Positions 18,255 through 26,010 of a DNA stretch of 64,000 nt are shown in pieces (positions within the stretch are counted from its first letter, which is position 1; each line of letters opens with the position of its first letter). The DNA is taken from assembly GCA_963729875.1 (NCBI GenBank), contig CAVSPR010000002.1, positions 310,001 to 374,000 on the forward strand. Reading direction: 5' to 3'. The notes beneath the pieces were generated by a model that was given only the letters and a program-made list of their open reading frames with translations, was not told the DNA's origin and did not search any database. Made by a program: the position numbers and the translations under genes. Source of the stretch: DATBSL01 sp963729875. Lineage in GTDB: Bacteria; Acidobacteriota; Vicinamibacteria; Fen-336.

Positions 18255-18729
18255 CGCAGTAGCGCAGGCCGGTCGGCCTCGGGCCGTCGTCGAAGACGTG
18301 GCCGAGGTGCCCGCGGCAACGCCGGCAGAGAACCTCGACCCGGCGCTCGAAGAGGCTGTCGTCCGTCTCGGTCGCAACCGCGTCCTTCGTGATCGGCTGC
18401 CAGAAGCTCGGCCAGCCGGTGCCCGAGTCGAACTTCGCGACCGAGGAGAAGAGCGGCGCCCCGCACGCCGCGCAGCGGTAGGTCCCGTCCTCGTGGTGGT
18501 CCCAGTAGCGGCCGGTGAAGGCCCGCTCGGTGCCCTTCTGCCGCAGCACCTGGTACTGAAGCGGCGGGAGCTGCCGGCGCCACGCCTTGTCCGACTTCAC
18601 GACCATGGCCGGAGTGGACCACCCCGGCGTGCGGGTCACGGCGTCCTTGCGCGGACCAGGGCGGAACACGAGGAGCCAGACTGCGAGGGTCAGGCACAGG
18701 GCGGTGGCCAGGGCGAGGAGGCGGGGCAC
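18217..18729 (-). CDS. msrB: Peptide-methionine (R)-S-oxide reductase MsrB, membrane-anchored or exported
   Basis: 170 residues. N-terminal hydrophobic anchor (LLALATALCLTLAVWLLVF), then the SelR fold: zinc-binding CAAC and CRRC pairs, SGTGWPSFWQP, and the catalytic RYCVNSASL near the C-terminus. It reduces methionine-R-sulfoxide in proteins, here likely on the periplasmic side, where haem proteins generate oxidative damage. GTG 18729 is the start; TAGGAT stands 6 nt before it with no ribosome-binding site, pointing to a leaderless message. Its 3' end overlaps that of the 4Fe-4S/FAD oxidoreductase. Confidence 0.93.
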   Translation of the reverse strand: MPRLLALATALCLTLAVWLLVFRPGPRKDAVTRTPGWSTPAMVVKSDKAWRRQLPPLQYQVLRQKGTERAFTGRYWDHHEDGTYRCAACGAPLFSSVAKFDSGTGWPSFWQPITKDAVATETDDSLFERRVEVLCRRCRGHLGHVFDDGPRPTGLRYCVNSASLTFEPAR

Positions 18730-18735
18730 GACACC

Positions 18736-18741
18736 ATCCTA
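18736..18741 (-). promoter_or_regulatory. -10 box TAGGAT of msrB (leaderless)
   Basis: TAGGAT on the minus strand with a 6-nt gap to GTG 18729. A -10 hexamer at this distance places the transcription start on the start codon itself. Confidence 0.5.
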
Positions 18742-18771
18742 CCCGGGTGGGGGGCGCTCCCGGGCTGCCGC

Positions 18772-20031
18772 CTACGCGCTCGCCGTTGCCCGGGCTTCCT
18801 CGTACATGGCCAGCACGTTCTCGGTCGGGGTGCGAGCCTGGATGTTGTGAATGGTGTTGAAGACGAAGCCGCCGCCCCGGCCGAAGATGCGGATGCGCTC
18901 GCGGACCTCGGCTCGCACCTCGTCTGCGGTCCCGAACGGCAGCGTCTTCTGCGTGTCGACCCCCCCGCCCCAGAAGACGAGCCTCTCGCCGTACCTCGCC
19001 TTCAGGGTCGCCGCGTCCATGCCCGCCGCCGAGCACTGCACGGGGTTCAGGATGTCGACCCCGGCCTCCACGAAGGCGTCGAGGAGGGGGGCGATCGCAC
19101 CGCAGGAGTGGAAGAAGACCTTCCAGGGCGTGTTCTGGTGCACCCAGTCGTTGAGCTTCCGGTAGATTGGCTTCCAGAGACGGTCGAACAGCTTCGGTGA
19201 GCAGAGAGGCCGCTGCTGGCCGCCGAAGTCCGTGCCGCTCATGGCGAGGACTTCGATGCGGTCGCCCACGACCTGCCGGTAGAGCTCGAGGTTCTTCAGG
19301 GCGACCTCGGCCTGGAGCTCGAAGATCCCGAGGATGTAGTCGGTGTGGGTGAGGAGGTACTCGTACCAGAGGTTCGGGTCCCGCAGGCCCTTCGGGTGCC
19401 TGAGACCGGGACCGGGCACGTGGGCGATGTCCCCGATACCGCCCTGCCAGAAGTTGCCGACGAGGGCGTAGCCCGTCTCGGAATGGAGCCGCGTCGCCGC
19501 GTCCTCGAAGTGCCGCAGCTCCTCGTCCGTGAAGCGCGTGAACTGCTCGGCCCAGTCCCGCGGGTCCAGACTCTCCTCGTCGATCGGCTCCTGCCGCACG
19601 ATCGAGTCGAAGTAGTAGCCGTCCTTCGGCAGCCTGGCCGAGGGGCGGGCGGTGCGGTCTCCCTTCGGGTAGATGAGCGTGTCTCCGGTCGCGTCGACGT
19701 CGATCTGGAAGTCGCGCGGGACGAGGGCGGGGGTACCGTCGGGCAGGCTCCACGGCTTCCAGCCCTCGTTGCGGAACCCGAACATGTTCGTGGGGCTCCA
19801 GATGCCGATCGTGTCGACGCCGAGGGCGCAGCGGACGGGCTCCTCGACCTCGGCCAGGATCTGGAACGGCTCGCCGATGGTCACCGGGGCCTCGCCGAGG
19901 CCGAGGGCCTTCCGCACCCGGTAATACGTGCTCGCCTGGATGCCGGTCACCGGCGTGCTGCCGAGGTCGATCGGGGGTCGGTCGGTCTCCTCGCGCCGCA
20001 GCGCTTTGCGGACCCGCTCGCGTCCGTTCAT
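18772..20031 (-). CDS. URO-D (uroporphyrinogen decarboxylase) family methyltransferase
   Basis: 419 residues, TIM-barrel URO-D superfamily: N-terminal MNGRERVRKALRREETDRPP, then VFFHSCGAIAPLLDAFVEAGVDILNPVQ with the zinc-binding H-x-C-G motif, and a C-terminal GGGFVFNTIHNIQ. Such proteins, unlike HemE, act in corrinoid-dependent methyl transfer (MtaA/MtbA/CmuA-like). It overlaps the corrinoid protein gene by 4 nt (20028-20031), so the two are translated together and likely act on one methylated substrate. No substrate-specific MtaB/MttB-type component or reductive activase is adjacent. The substrate, such as a methoxylated compound or glycine betaine, cannot be inferred. Confidence 0.85.
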   Translation of the reverse strand: MNGRERVRKALRREETDRPPIDLGSTPVTGIQASTYYRVRKALGLGEAPVTIGEPFQILAEVEEPVRCALGVDTIGIWSPTNMFGFRNEGWKPWSLPDGTPALVPRDFQIDVDATGDTLIYPKGDRTARPSARLPKDGYYFDSIVRQEPIDEESLDPRDWAEQFTRFTDEELRHFEDAATRLHSETGYALVGNFWQGGIGDIAHVPGPGLRHPKGLRDPNLWYEYLLTHTDYILGIFELQAEVALKNLELYRQVVGDRIEVLAMSGTDFGGQQRPLCSPKLFDRLWKPIYRKLNDWVHQNTPWKVFFHSCGAIAPLLDAFVEAGVDILNPVQCSAAGMDAATLKARYGERLVFWGGGVDTQKTLPFGTADEVRAEVRERIRIFGRGGGFVFNTIHNIQARTPTENVLAMYEEARATASA

Positions 20032-20675
20032 GGAGCGCCCTGGCCGACGAGGCGACGGGCGAGTGCCACCGCCCCGGCCGCGTCCTCGGCGTAGCCGTCG
20101 GCGCCGATCTCGGCGGCCAGCTTCTGGTTGACGGGGGCGCCGCCGACCATGACCCCGACCTTGTCCCGCAGGCCGGCCGCCTTCAGCTGCTCGATGGTCA
20201 CCTTCATGCTCGGCAGCGTCGTGGTCAGGAGGGCGGAGAGCACGATCAGGCTGACGTCGCCGCCGCGCGCCGCTTCGACGAAGGCCTCCGGTGCCACGTC
20301 CGCGCCGAGGTCGCGCACCTCGAAGCCCGCCCCCTCGAGCATCATGCAGACGAGGTTCTTCCCTATGTCGTGGAGGTCACCCTTGACCGTGCCGGCCACC
20401 ACGGTGCCCGCCGGCTTCACGTCGGTCGCGACCAGGCGGGGCCGCAGGACCGCCAGGGCCCCCTTCATGGCCCGAGCGGAGATGAGCATCTCGGGGAGGA
20501 AGTAGTCGCCGCACTCGTAGCGGCGGCCCACCTCGTCCATCGCAGGTACCATCACGTCCCGCAGGATCGCCCCCGGCTCGGCCCCCGCGTCGAGGGCGGC
20601 CCGGACGAGCGTGGCCGCGTCCTTCGCCTGCCCCTCCTCGATGGCCCTCTTCAGGGAGTCGAGCACGCCCTTCAC
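20028..20675 (-). CDS. Corrinoid-binding methyltransferase protein (MtaC/MtgC type)
   Basis: 215 residues. An N-terminal four-helix cap (B12-binding-2; VPAMDEVGRRYECGDYFLPEMLISARAMKGAL) precedes a Rossmann B12-binding domain with GDLHDIGKN, where His102 is the lower-axial cobalt ligand, followed by SALLTTTLPSM and GGAPVNQ. Length and domain order match methanol/methylamine/betaine corrinoid proteins. GTG 20675 is chosen because GAGGAGG lies 7 nt upstream and the cap domain starts immediately. A TAGGAT -10-like box lies at 20714-20719. Paired by overlap with the URO-D methyltransferase, which should transfer the methyl group from this protein to a downstream acceptor. Confidence 0.92.
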   Translation of the reverse strand: MKGVLDSLKRAIEEGQAKDAATLVRAALDAGAEPGAILRDVMVPAMDEVGRRYECGDYFLPEMLISARAMKGALAVLRPRLVATDVKPAGTVVAGTVKGDLHDIGKNLVCMMLEGAGFEVRDLGADVAPEAFVEAARGGDVSLIVLSALLTTTLPSMKVTIEQLKAAGLRDKVGVMVGGAPVNQKLAAEIGADGYAEDAAGAVALARRLVGQGAP

Positions 20676-20740
20676 CGCGACCTCCTCGCCATGCGTTCCC
20701 GCCGTCGCGCGCCATCCTACACCCGGGCGGGCGGCGCCTA

Positions 20741-20746
20741 TATACT
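20741..20746 (+). promoter_or_regulatory. -10 box TATACT of the dicarboxylate symporter gene
   Basis: TATACT in CCTATATACTC, about 26 nt before ATG 20773, which also has GGAGG. It is back-to-back with the TAGGAT (20714-20719) of the corrinoid gene, forming a compact divergent promoter. Confidence 0.5.
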
Positions 20747-20772
20747 CCCGCTCACCGTCGCACGGAGGCAGG

Positions 20773-22152
20773 ATGGACACCGGGGAAAGAGCGGGACGTG
20801 CGGGCGGATGGAGCCGGCTGGGCCTCGCGACCGCGGGTCTCGTGGCCCTCGGGGCGCTCGTCGCTTCCCTGGCGTGGGCCGTCGAGTGGCCCGTGGCCGG
20901 CCTGCTCGGCCGCTGGACGCTCGTCGCCGGCCTCGCGCTCTGGGCGTACGGGCGGCGCTCCCTCACCGCCTGGATCCTCTTCTCGATGGTGGTGGGCGCC
21001 GAGATCGGCCACGACTGGCCGCAAACCGCCGTGGCCATGCGCCTCCTCAGCCAGATCTTCATACGGATGATCAAGACGATCATCGCCCCGCTGCTCTTCG
21101 CGACGCTCGTCGTCGGGATCGCCGGCCACCCGAACCTGCGGCACGTGGGGCGGATGGGCATCAAGGCGCTCGTCTACTTCGAGGTCGTCACCACACTCGC
21201 CCTCTTCATCGGGCTCGCCGCCATCAACCTCACGAAGGCGGGCGTGGGCGTGCAGCCGCCGGAGGGCCTGCAGCCCGCCGGGGTCTCTGCCCCGAGGCAG
21301 GCGGTCAGCGACGTCATCCTCCACGCCTTCCCGGAGAACGTCGCGAAGTCGGTGGCGGAGGGGCAGGTCCTGCAGATCGTCGTCTTCAGCGTGCTCTTCG
21401 CGGTCGCGCTCTCGCTCCTGTCCGACGAGAAGCGCCGGCCCCTGCTCGCCCTCGCGGAGTCGCTGGCCGCCACCATGTTCAAGTTCACGAACCTGGTGAT
21501 GCTCTTCGCACCGGTCGGCGTGGGCGCGGCGATCGCCTACACGGTGGGGCACATGGGCCTCGGCATCCTCGTGAACCTCGCCAAGGCCCTGGCGACGTTC
21601 TACCTGGCGCTCCTCTCGTTCCTGGTGCTGGTGCTCCTGCCGATCGCCCTCGTCGCGAAGGTGCCGATCCGGCGCTTCCTGAAGGCCATCGCCGAGCCGG
21701 TCTCGATCGCCTTCGCCACCACGAGCTCGGAGGCGGCGCTGCCCCTCGCGATGGAGCGCATGGAGGAGTTCGGCGTGCCGCGGCAGACCGTGGCCTTCGT
21801 CATGCCTACCGGCTACAGCTTCAACCTCGACGGCTCGACGCTCTACCTCGCCCTCGCGTCCGTGTTCGTGGCCCAGGCCGCCGACATCCACCTCTCCTTC
21901 GCGCAGCAGCTGATGATCGTCTTCATGCTCATGATCACGAGCAAGGGTGTCGCCGGGGTGCCGCGGGCCGTGCTCGTGATCCTGATGGGCACCGCGTCGT
22001 CCTTCGGGCTGCCCGAGTGGCCGATCCTCGCCCTCCTCGGCATCGACGAGCTCATGGACATGGCCCGCACCTCGGTCAACGTCATCGGCAACTGCCTCGC
22101 CACGGTCGTCGTCGCCCGGTGGGAGGGGGAGTACCCGCCGCCCGGGAGGTGA
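20773..22152 (+). CDS. Dicarboxylate/amino acid:cation symporter (DAACS family, GltP/DctA-like)
   Basis: 459 residues. Eight helices plus the two re-entrant hairpins of the family: serine-rich TTSSEAALPLAMERM (HP1) and the helix-7 motif VMPTGYSFNLDGSTLYL with NLDG, then SKGVAGVPRA (HP2) and the terminal MARTSVNVIGNCLATVVVARWEGE, where Asn and the preceding Asp contact the substrate carboxylate. It imports C4-dicarboxylates or acidic amino acids with Na+ or H+. ATG 20773 is chosen for its GGAGG. The ferredoxin-methyltransferase gene follows after 2 nt. Confidence 0.93.
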   Translation: MDTGERAGRAGGWSRLGLATAGLVALGALVASLAWAVEWPVAGLLGRWTLVAGLALWAYGRRSLTAWILFSMVVGAEIGHDWPQTAVAMRLLSQIFIRMIKTIIAPLLFATLVVGIAGHPNLRHVGRMGIKALVYFEVVTTLALFIGLAAINLTKAGVGVQPPEGLQPAGVSAPRQAVSDVILHAFPENVAKSVAEGQVLQIVVFSVLFAVALSLLSDEKRRPLLALAESLAATMFKFTNLVMLFAPVGVGAAIAYTVGHMGLGILVNLAKALATFYLALLSFLVLVLLPIALVAKVPIRRFLKAIAEPVSIAFATTSSEAALPLAMERMEEFGVPRQTVAFVMPTGYSFNLDGSTLYLALASVFVAQAADIHLSFAQQLMIVFMLMITSKGVAGVPRAVLVILMGTASSFGLPEWPILALLGIDELMDMARTSVNVIGNCLATVVVARWEGEYPPPGR

Positions 22153-22154
22153 CC

Positions 22155-23534
22155 GTGGAGCCGTTCCGCCACCACGTCTACGTCTGCGACCAGAAGAAGC
22201 CCGAGGGGGTGCCGTCGTGCTCCGCCCGCGGCGCGGGGGCCGTTCTCGACGCGCTGCGCCGGGAGATCGCGGCGCAGGGCCTCTCGGACTCGGTGCAGCT
22301 GACCACCTGCGGCTCGCTCGGCCTGTGCGAGCGCGGGCCCAACATCGTCGTCTACCCCGAGGGGGACTGGTACTCGGGCGTGCGCCCGGAGGACGTGCCG
22401 GAGATCGTGCGCGAGCACCTGGGCCGGGGCCGCCCCGTGGCTCGCCTGGTGAGCGGTCACCCCGCCGCCCTGCAGGCCGAGATCGCGACGAGCCGCGGGA
22501 AGGCCCAGGCCGCCCTCGCGGCGCGGGACGCCGCTGGCGTCGTGCCGGACGAGATCGCGGTGCCGCTGCGCGCGTTCATGGAGAGCCGCGTGCTCCTCAC
22601 CGCCCTCGAGCTCGACGTGTTCAGCGCCGTCGGCGCGGGAGCGGCGGCGGCGGCGGTGGCCCGCACCTGCGGGGCGGACTCCGGCGCCGCCGAGCGCCTC
22701 CTCGATTCGCTCGTCGCCCTCGGCTTCCTCGGCAAGCGGGACGGCGTCTTCGCGAACACGGCTCTCTCCGCGCGCTTCCTCGCCGCCGGCTCGCGCGACG
22801 ACGCCCGGGACGCGCTGAAGCACAACCTCAGCCTCTGGCAGCGCTGGTCCACGCTCACCGAAGCCGTCCGCGCCGGTCACGCCGTCGGCGCCTCGGAGAT
22901 GGCGGAGCGCGGCGAGGACTGGACGGTGCCGTTCATCGCCGCCATGCACCGCGGGGCGGCGGAGCGGGCGCCCCTCGTCGTGAGTGCGGTCGGGGCGGAA
23001 GGCGTGCGCCGGATGCTCGACGTGGGCGGGGGATCGGGGGCCTACTCGATCGCCTTCGCCCGCGCGAGCGCGACCCTCCAGGCCGAGGTCCTCGACTTGC
23101 CGGCGGTCCTCCCGATCGCCTCCCGGCACGCGGCCGAGGCGGGCCTCGCCGACCGCGTGAGCACGCGCGCCGGCGACCTGCGCGCCGACGACCTCGGCTC
23201 GGGATACGACCTCGTGCTCCTGTCCTCCATCTGCCACATGCTCGGGCCGGACGAGAACCGCGACCTGCTGTCCCGCGCCGCCCGCGCCCTCGCCCCGGGC
23301 GGCCGCGTGGTGGTGTCCGACTTCATGCTGGACGAGGACGGCACCGCGCCCCGCCAGGCGGTGCTCTTCTCCCTCAACATGCTCGTCGGCACGCCCTCGG
23401 GCCGCTCCTACCGGGAGTCGGAGTACGCGGCCTGGCTGGAGGCGGTCGGCCTCGCCGTGGTCGAGCGCGTACGCCTGCCGGGGCCGGCCCATCTCATGGT
23501 CGGAAGGGCCGGTCCTCCCGCCGCCCGCCCATGA
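22155..23534 (+). CDS. Fusion of thioredoxin-like [2Fe-2S] ferredoxin and O-methyltransferase
   Basis: 459 residues. Residues 1-95 are a thioredoxin-like [2Fe-2S] ferredoxin: HVYVCDQKKPEG...SC, then TTCGSLGLCERGPNIVVYPEG, with the expected four cysteines. Residues about 130-459 form an acetylserotonin/hydroxyindole-type O-methyltransferase: a winged-helix dimerisation domain (LTALELDVFSAV) and a SAM domain with MLDVGGGSGAYSIAFA, EVLDLPAVLP and LAPGGRVVVSDFML. GTG 22155 is the start because GGGAGG overlaps the preceding stop. The ferredoxin may supply electrons or sense redox state; the methyl acceptor is unknown. The 3' end overlaps the convergent transporter gene by 41 nt. The fusion is unusual in my experience of these families. 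Confidence 0.82.
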   Translation: MEPFRHHVYVCDQKKPEGVPSCSARGAGAVLDALRREIAAQGLSDSVQLTTCGSLGLCERGPNIVVYPEGDWYSGVRPEDVPEIVREHLGRGRPVARLVSGHPAALQAEIATSRGKAQAALAARDAAGVVPDEIAVPLRAFMESRVLLTALELDVFSAVGAGAAAAAVARTCGADSGAAERLLDSLVALGFLGKRDGVFANTALSARFLAAGSRDDARDALKHNLSLWQRWSTLTEAVRAGHAVGASEMAERGEDWTVPFIAAMHRGAAERAPLVVSAVGAEGVRRMLDVGGGSGAYSIAFARASATLQAEVLDLPAVLPIASRHAAEAGLADRVSTRAGDLRADDLGSGYDLVLLSSICHMLGPDENRDLLSRAARALAPGGRVVVSDFMLDEDGTAPRQAVLFSLNMLVGTPSGRSYRESEYAAWLEAVGLAVVERVRLPGPAHLMVGRAGPPAARP

Positions 23535-24993
23535 GGAGGCCGCCGCCGCCGAGGGCGATGAAGATGGCCGCCTGGACCGCGGTCCGGGCCTGGACCGGCG
23601 TCGAGGAGAAGGCGACGTAGAGGAAGACGCCGCCGACGAGCAGCACCGCCGCGTAGACGCCGCGCATGACCGCCCGGGCCCGGCGGCGCGTCTCCTCGGT
23701 GTCGGCGCCGAATCGGCGGGCGAAGAGGACGAGTCCGGCGGCCGCGACCACGTCGAGCACGGCGAAGAGCAGCCAGAACTCCCGCGCGCGGCCGTCCGCC
23801 TCCGGCGTGCCGAGGGCCGGCTTCAGCATCCGCTCGTAGAGGAAGGCACCGAGGCTCGAGCCGAGGAGCGAGCCGAAGACGCCGTAGAGGAAGGCGTAGC
23901 CCATGTAGACAGCCTTGCGGTCGGCGGGCGCCACCTGGCCGACGAAGCTGTAGTACTTCGGGTGCGCCGTCATCTCGCCGATCGAGAAGACCGCGATGCC
24001 GAGGACGAAGACCCACGGGTTGCGCGAGGAGGCGAGGAGCAGGAAGCCGACCGCCCCGAGCGCCATGCCGGTCACCATCGTCGGGAGGGGCTTCCAGTCC
24101 TTCACCAGCCGGCTGATCAGCACCTGCAGCAGGATGATCGTGCCCGCGTTGATGACGGTGACGTGCTCGGCGTCGAAGGTGAAGGTCCAGGGCAGGCCGA
24201 GCGCCCGCAGGAGCGACGTCAGCGCCGCGCTGACCGGCGCTCTGTCGACGAAGTCGCGCAGGTACCACAGCACCGACCCGAAGTTCTGGAAGTAGAGGAC
24301 CCAGAAGCCCGAGTACACGACGATCATCAGCATGAAGCGGGAGTCGGCCAGCACCTCGGCCGCGCCCATCAGCACCTCCCGCAGCGCCTTCGTGGAGGGC
24401 GGCCGCGGCGGGTCGCGGAAGACGAGGGCGGCCGGCAGGAGCATGAGGCCCGTGTAGAGCGCCGAGGCCACGAACACGTAGCGCCAGGAGAAGCCCTTCA
24501 GGACGCTCACCACGAGGGGCGCGAGGAACGCCCCCAGGTTGATCATCCAGTAGTAGATGCCGAAGCCGAAGGCCGAGTTCGACTCGTCGGTGGTGCGGGC
24601 GATGGTGCCGGAAATGATCGGCTTGAAGAGTCCCGACCCCGTGGCCATGACGAGGAGGGCGAGGAACACGAGCCCGTAGCTGGAAACCTGGCCGGCCGCG
24701 AAGTAGCCGGCGGCGAGGAGGGAGAAGGCCACGAGCAGCATCCGCCGGTAACCGTAGCGGTCGGCGAGGGCCCCGCCCAGGATCGGCAGGACGTAGGTGG
24801 CGGCGTACACGATGCTCTGGAGGAACCCGACCGACTCCTCGCGGAAGCCGAGGCCGCCCTCGGCGACGGAGCCGGCCAGGTAGACCGCCAGCACGGAGTT
24901 CATCCCGTAGTAGGCGCCCCGCTCGAACAGCTCCATCACGTTCGCCACCCAGAAGGTGGAGGGGAAGGAGCTGCGGGGCGTGGTCACGCTCAT
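23494..24993 (-). CDS. POT/PTR-family MFS transporter (proton-dependent oligopeptide type)
   Basis: 499 residues, 12-14 membrane helices. The N-terminal FWVANVMELFERGAYYGMNSVLAVYL carries the POT ExxERxxYYG signature (ELFERGAYYG), and GGALADRYGYRRML is the MFS loop. Such carriers import di- and tripeptides with protons. In the POT family the ExxERFxYY motif couples protonation to transport; here Phe is replaced by Gly. ATG 24993 follows GGAGGAG. It lies 17 nt downstream of a sugar-isomerase-like gene on the same strand, so the two may be co-transcribed. Confidence 0.88.
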   Translation of the reverse strand: MSVTTPRSSFPSTFWVANVMELFERGAYYGMNSVLAVYLAGSVAEGGLGFREESVGFLQSIVYAATYVLPILGGALADRYGYRRMLLVAFSLLAAGYFAAGQVSSYGLVFLALLVMATGSGLFKPIISGTIARTTDESNSAFGFGIYYWMINLGAFLAPLVVSVLKGFSWRYVFVASALYTGLMLLPAALVFRDPPRPPSTKALREVLMGAAEVLADSRFMLMIVVYSGFWVLYFQNFGSVLWYLRDFVDRAPVSAALTSLLRALGLPWTFTFDAEHVTVINAGTIILLQVLISRLVKDWKPLPTMVTGMALGAVGFLLLASSRNPWVFVLGIAVFSIGEMTAHPKYYSFVGQVAPADRKAVYMGYAFLYGVFGSLLGSSLGAFLYERMLKPALGTPEADGRAREFWLLFAVLDVVAAAGLVLFARRFGADTEETRRRARAVMRGVYAAVLLVGGVFLYVAFSSTPVQARTAVQAAIFIALGGGGLLMGGRREDRPFRP

Positions 24994-25010
24994 GTCGTCT
25001 CCTCCCGCCG

Positions 25011-25910
25011 TCAGGCGAGGGCCTGCCGCACCTCGTCCAGGAAGCGGCGCACCTTCTCGCGGGGGTCGCCCGGCCCCAGCGTCTCGATCGGCGCGTACCC
25101 GCGGTAGCCGGCCGCCTTCAGGATCCCGAAGACGCGCCTCACGTCGGTCTTCTCCTCCTGCCCCTTCCGGAAGAGCCGTTCCTTGATCTGCCAGGTGCAC
25201 GCGTGGGGCGCCAGGCGGGCGATCTCCTCGTAGGGGTCCCCGGTGCGCAGGCTGCCGACGTCCACGTTCAGGGCGAACCAGTCGGAGGCCACGCGCTCGC
25301 GGACCGCGAGCACCTCGGCCGCGGTCTTGAGCAGCTCGTCGTGGTTCTGGAATGCGATCATCACCCCGTGCCGCCCGCCGAGGGCGGCGCAGGCCCCGAG
25401 GGCGTCGATCACCCAGCCGGTCATCTGCTCGCGGCTCGGACCCTTCGCCTCGCCCCGCCCGTCGAAGACGCGCAGGACGGGAGCGCCCAGCTTCGCCGCC
25501 ACCTCCACCCACCGGCCGACGTGGGCGACGTCCGCCTCCCGCTTCGCGGGGTCGGGCACCGTGAAGTCGTTCCGGATGCCCGTGCCGCTGATGTCCAGGC
25601 CGCTCAGGAACGCCCTCCGCTTGACCGCGTGGAGGTACGCGTCGGCCGGGGGCTCCGGGTGGCCGGGGAAGTAGTAGCCGGTCGGGTCCACCGCGTCGAA
25701 CCCGAGCTCGGCGCAGAAGTCGATCACCTGCTCGAGCGACATCTCCCCGCTGCGCAGCGGCCCGTTGAAGGAGTAGAGGTTGCAGCTGAGCTTGATCTTC
25801 GCGCGGTGGGGGCCGGGGTCGGAAGCCGCCGCCCGCGCCCGGGGCGCGGTTGCGAGGAGGGCGGCGGCCCCGAGAAAGGCTCGCCGACCGCCGCTCGGAT
25901 CCTGGGTCAT
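25011..25910 (-). CDS. Exported TIM-barrel sugar phosphate isomerase/epimerase-like protein
   Basis: 299 residues of the xylose-isomerase-like AP-endonuclease-2 superfamily: LSCNLYSFNGPLRSG, VDPTGYYFPG, VLRVFDGRGE, IAFQNHDEL, WFALNVDVGSL, YAPIETLGPGD, with the metal-binding E/H/D residues spread as in this family. An N-terminal twin-arginine-like signal (GGRRAFLGAAALLATAPRARA) suggests Tat export as a folded, metal-loaded enzyme. Secreted members are common in Acidobacteriota and Planctomycetota and act on sugars or inositols. It lies upstream of the peptide transporter on the same strand, with the hydrogenase operon behind it. Reaction not predictable. Confidence 0.85.
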   Translation of the reverse strand: MTQDPSGGRRAFLGAAALLATAPRARAAASDPGPHRAKIKLSCNLYSFNGPLRSGEMSLEQVIDFCAELGFDAVDPTGYYFPGHPEPPADAYLHAVKRRAFLSGLDISGTGIRNDFTVPDPAKREADVAHVGRWVEVAAKLGAPVLRVFDGRGEAKGPSREQMTGWVIDALGACAALGGRHGVMIAFQNHDELLKTAAEVLAVRERVASDWFALNVDVGSLRTGDPYEEIARLAPHACTWQIKERLFRKGQEEKTDVRRVFGILKAAGYRGYAPIETLGPGDPREKVRRFLDEVRQALA

Positions 25911-26010
25911 GGGTCTCTCCGTTGCGTCGCAAACGGAGTGTACGTCAGGCGGGTCCGGGGGGGCGGCGCCCGCCGACCCGTAGCCAGGCTCGGCCCGGTC
26001 CGGCCGGAGC

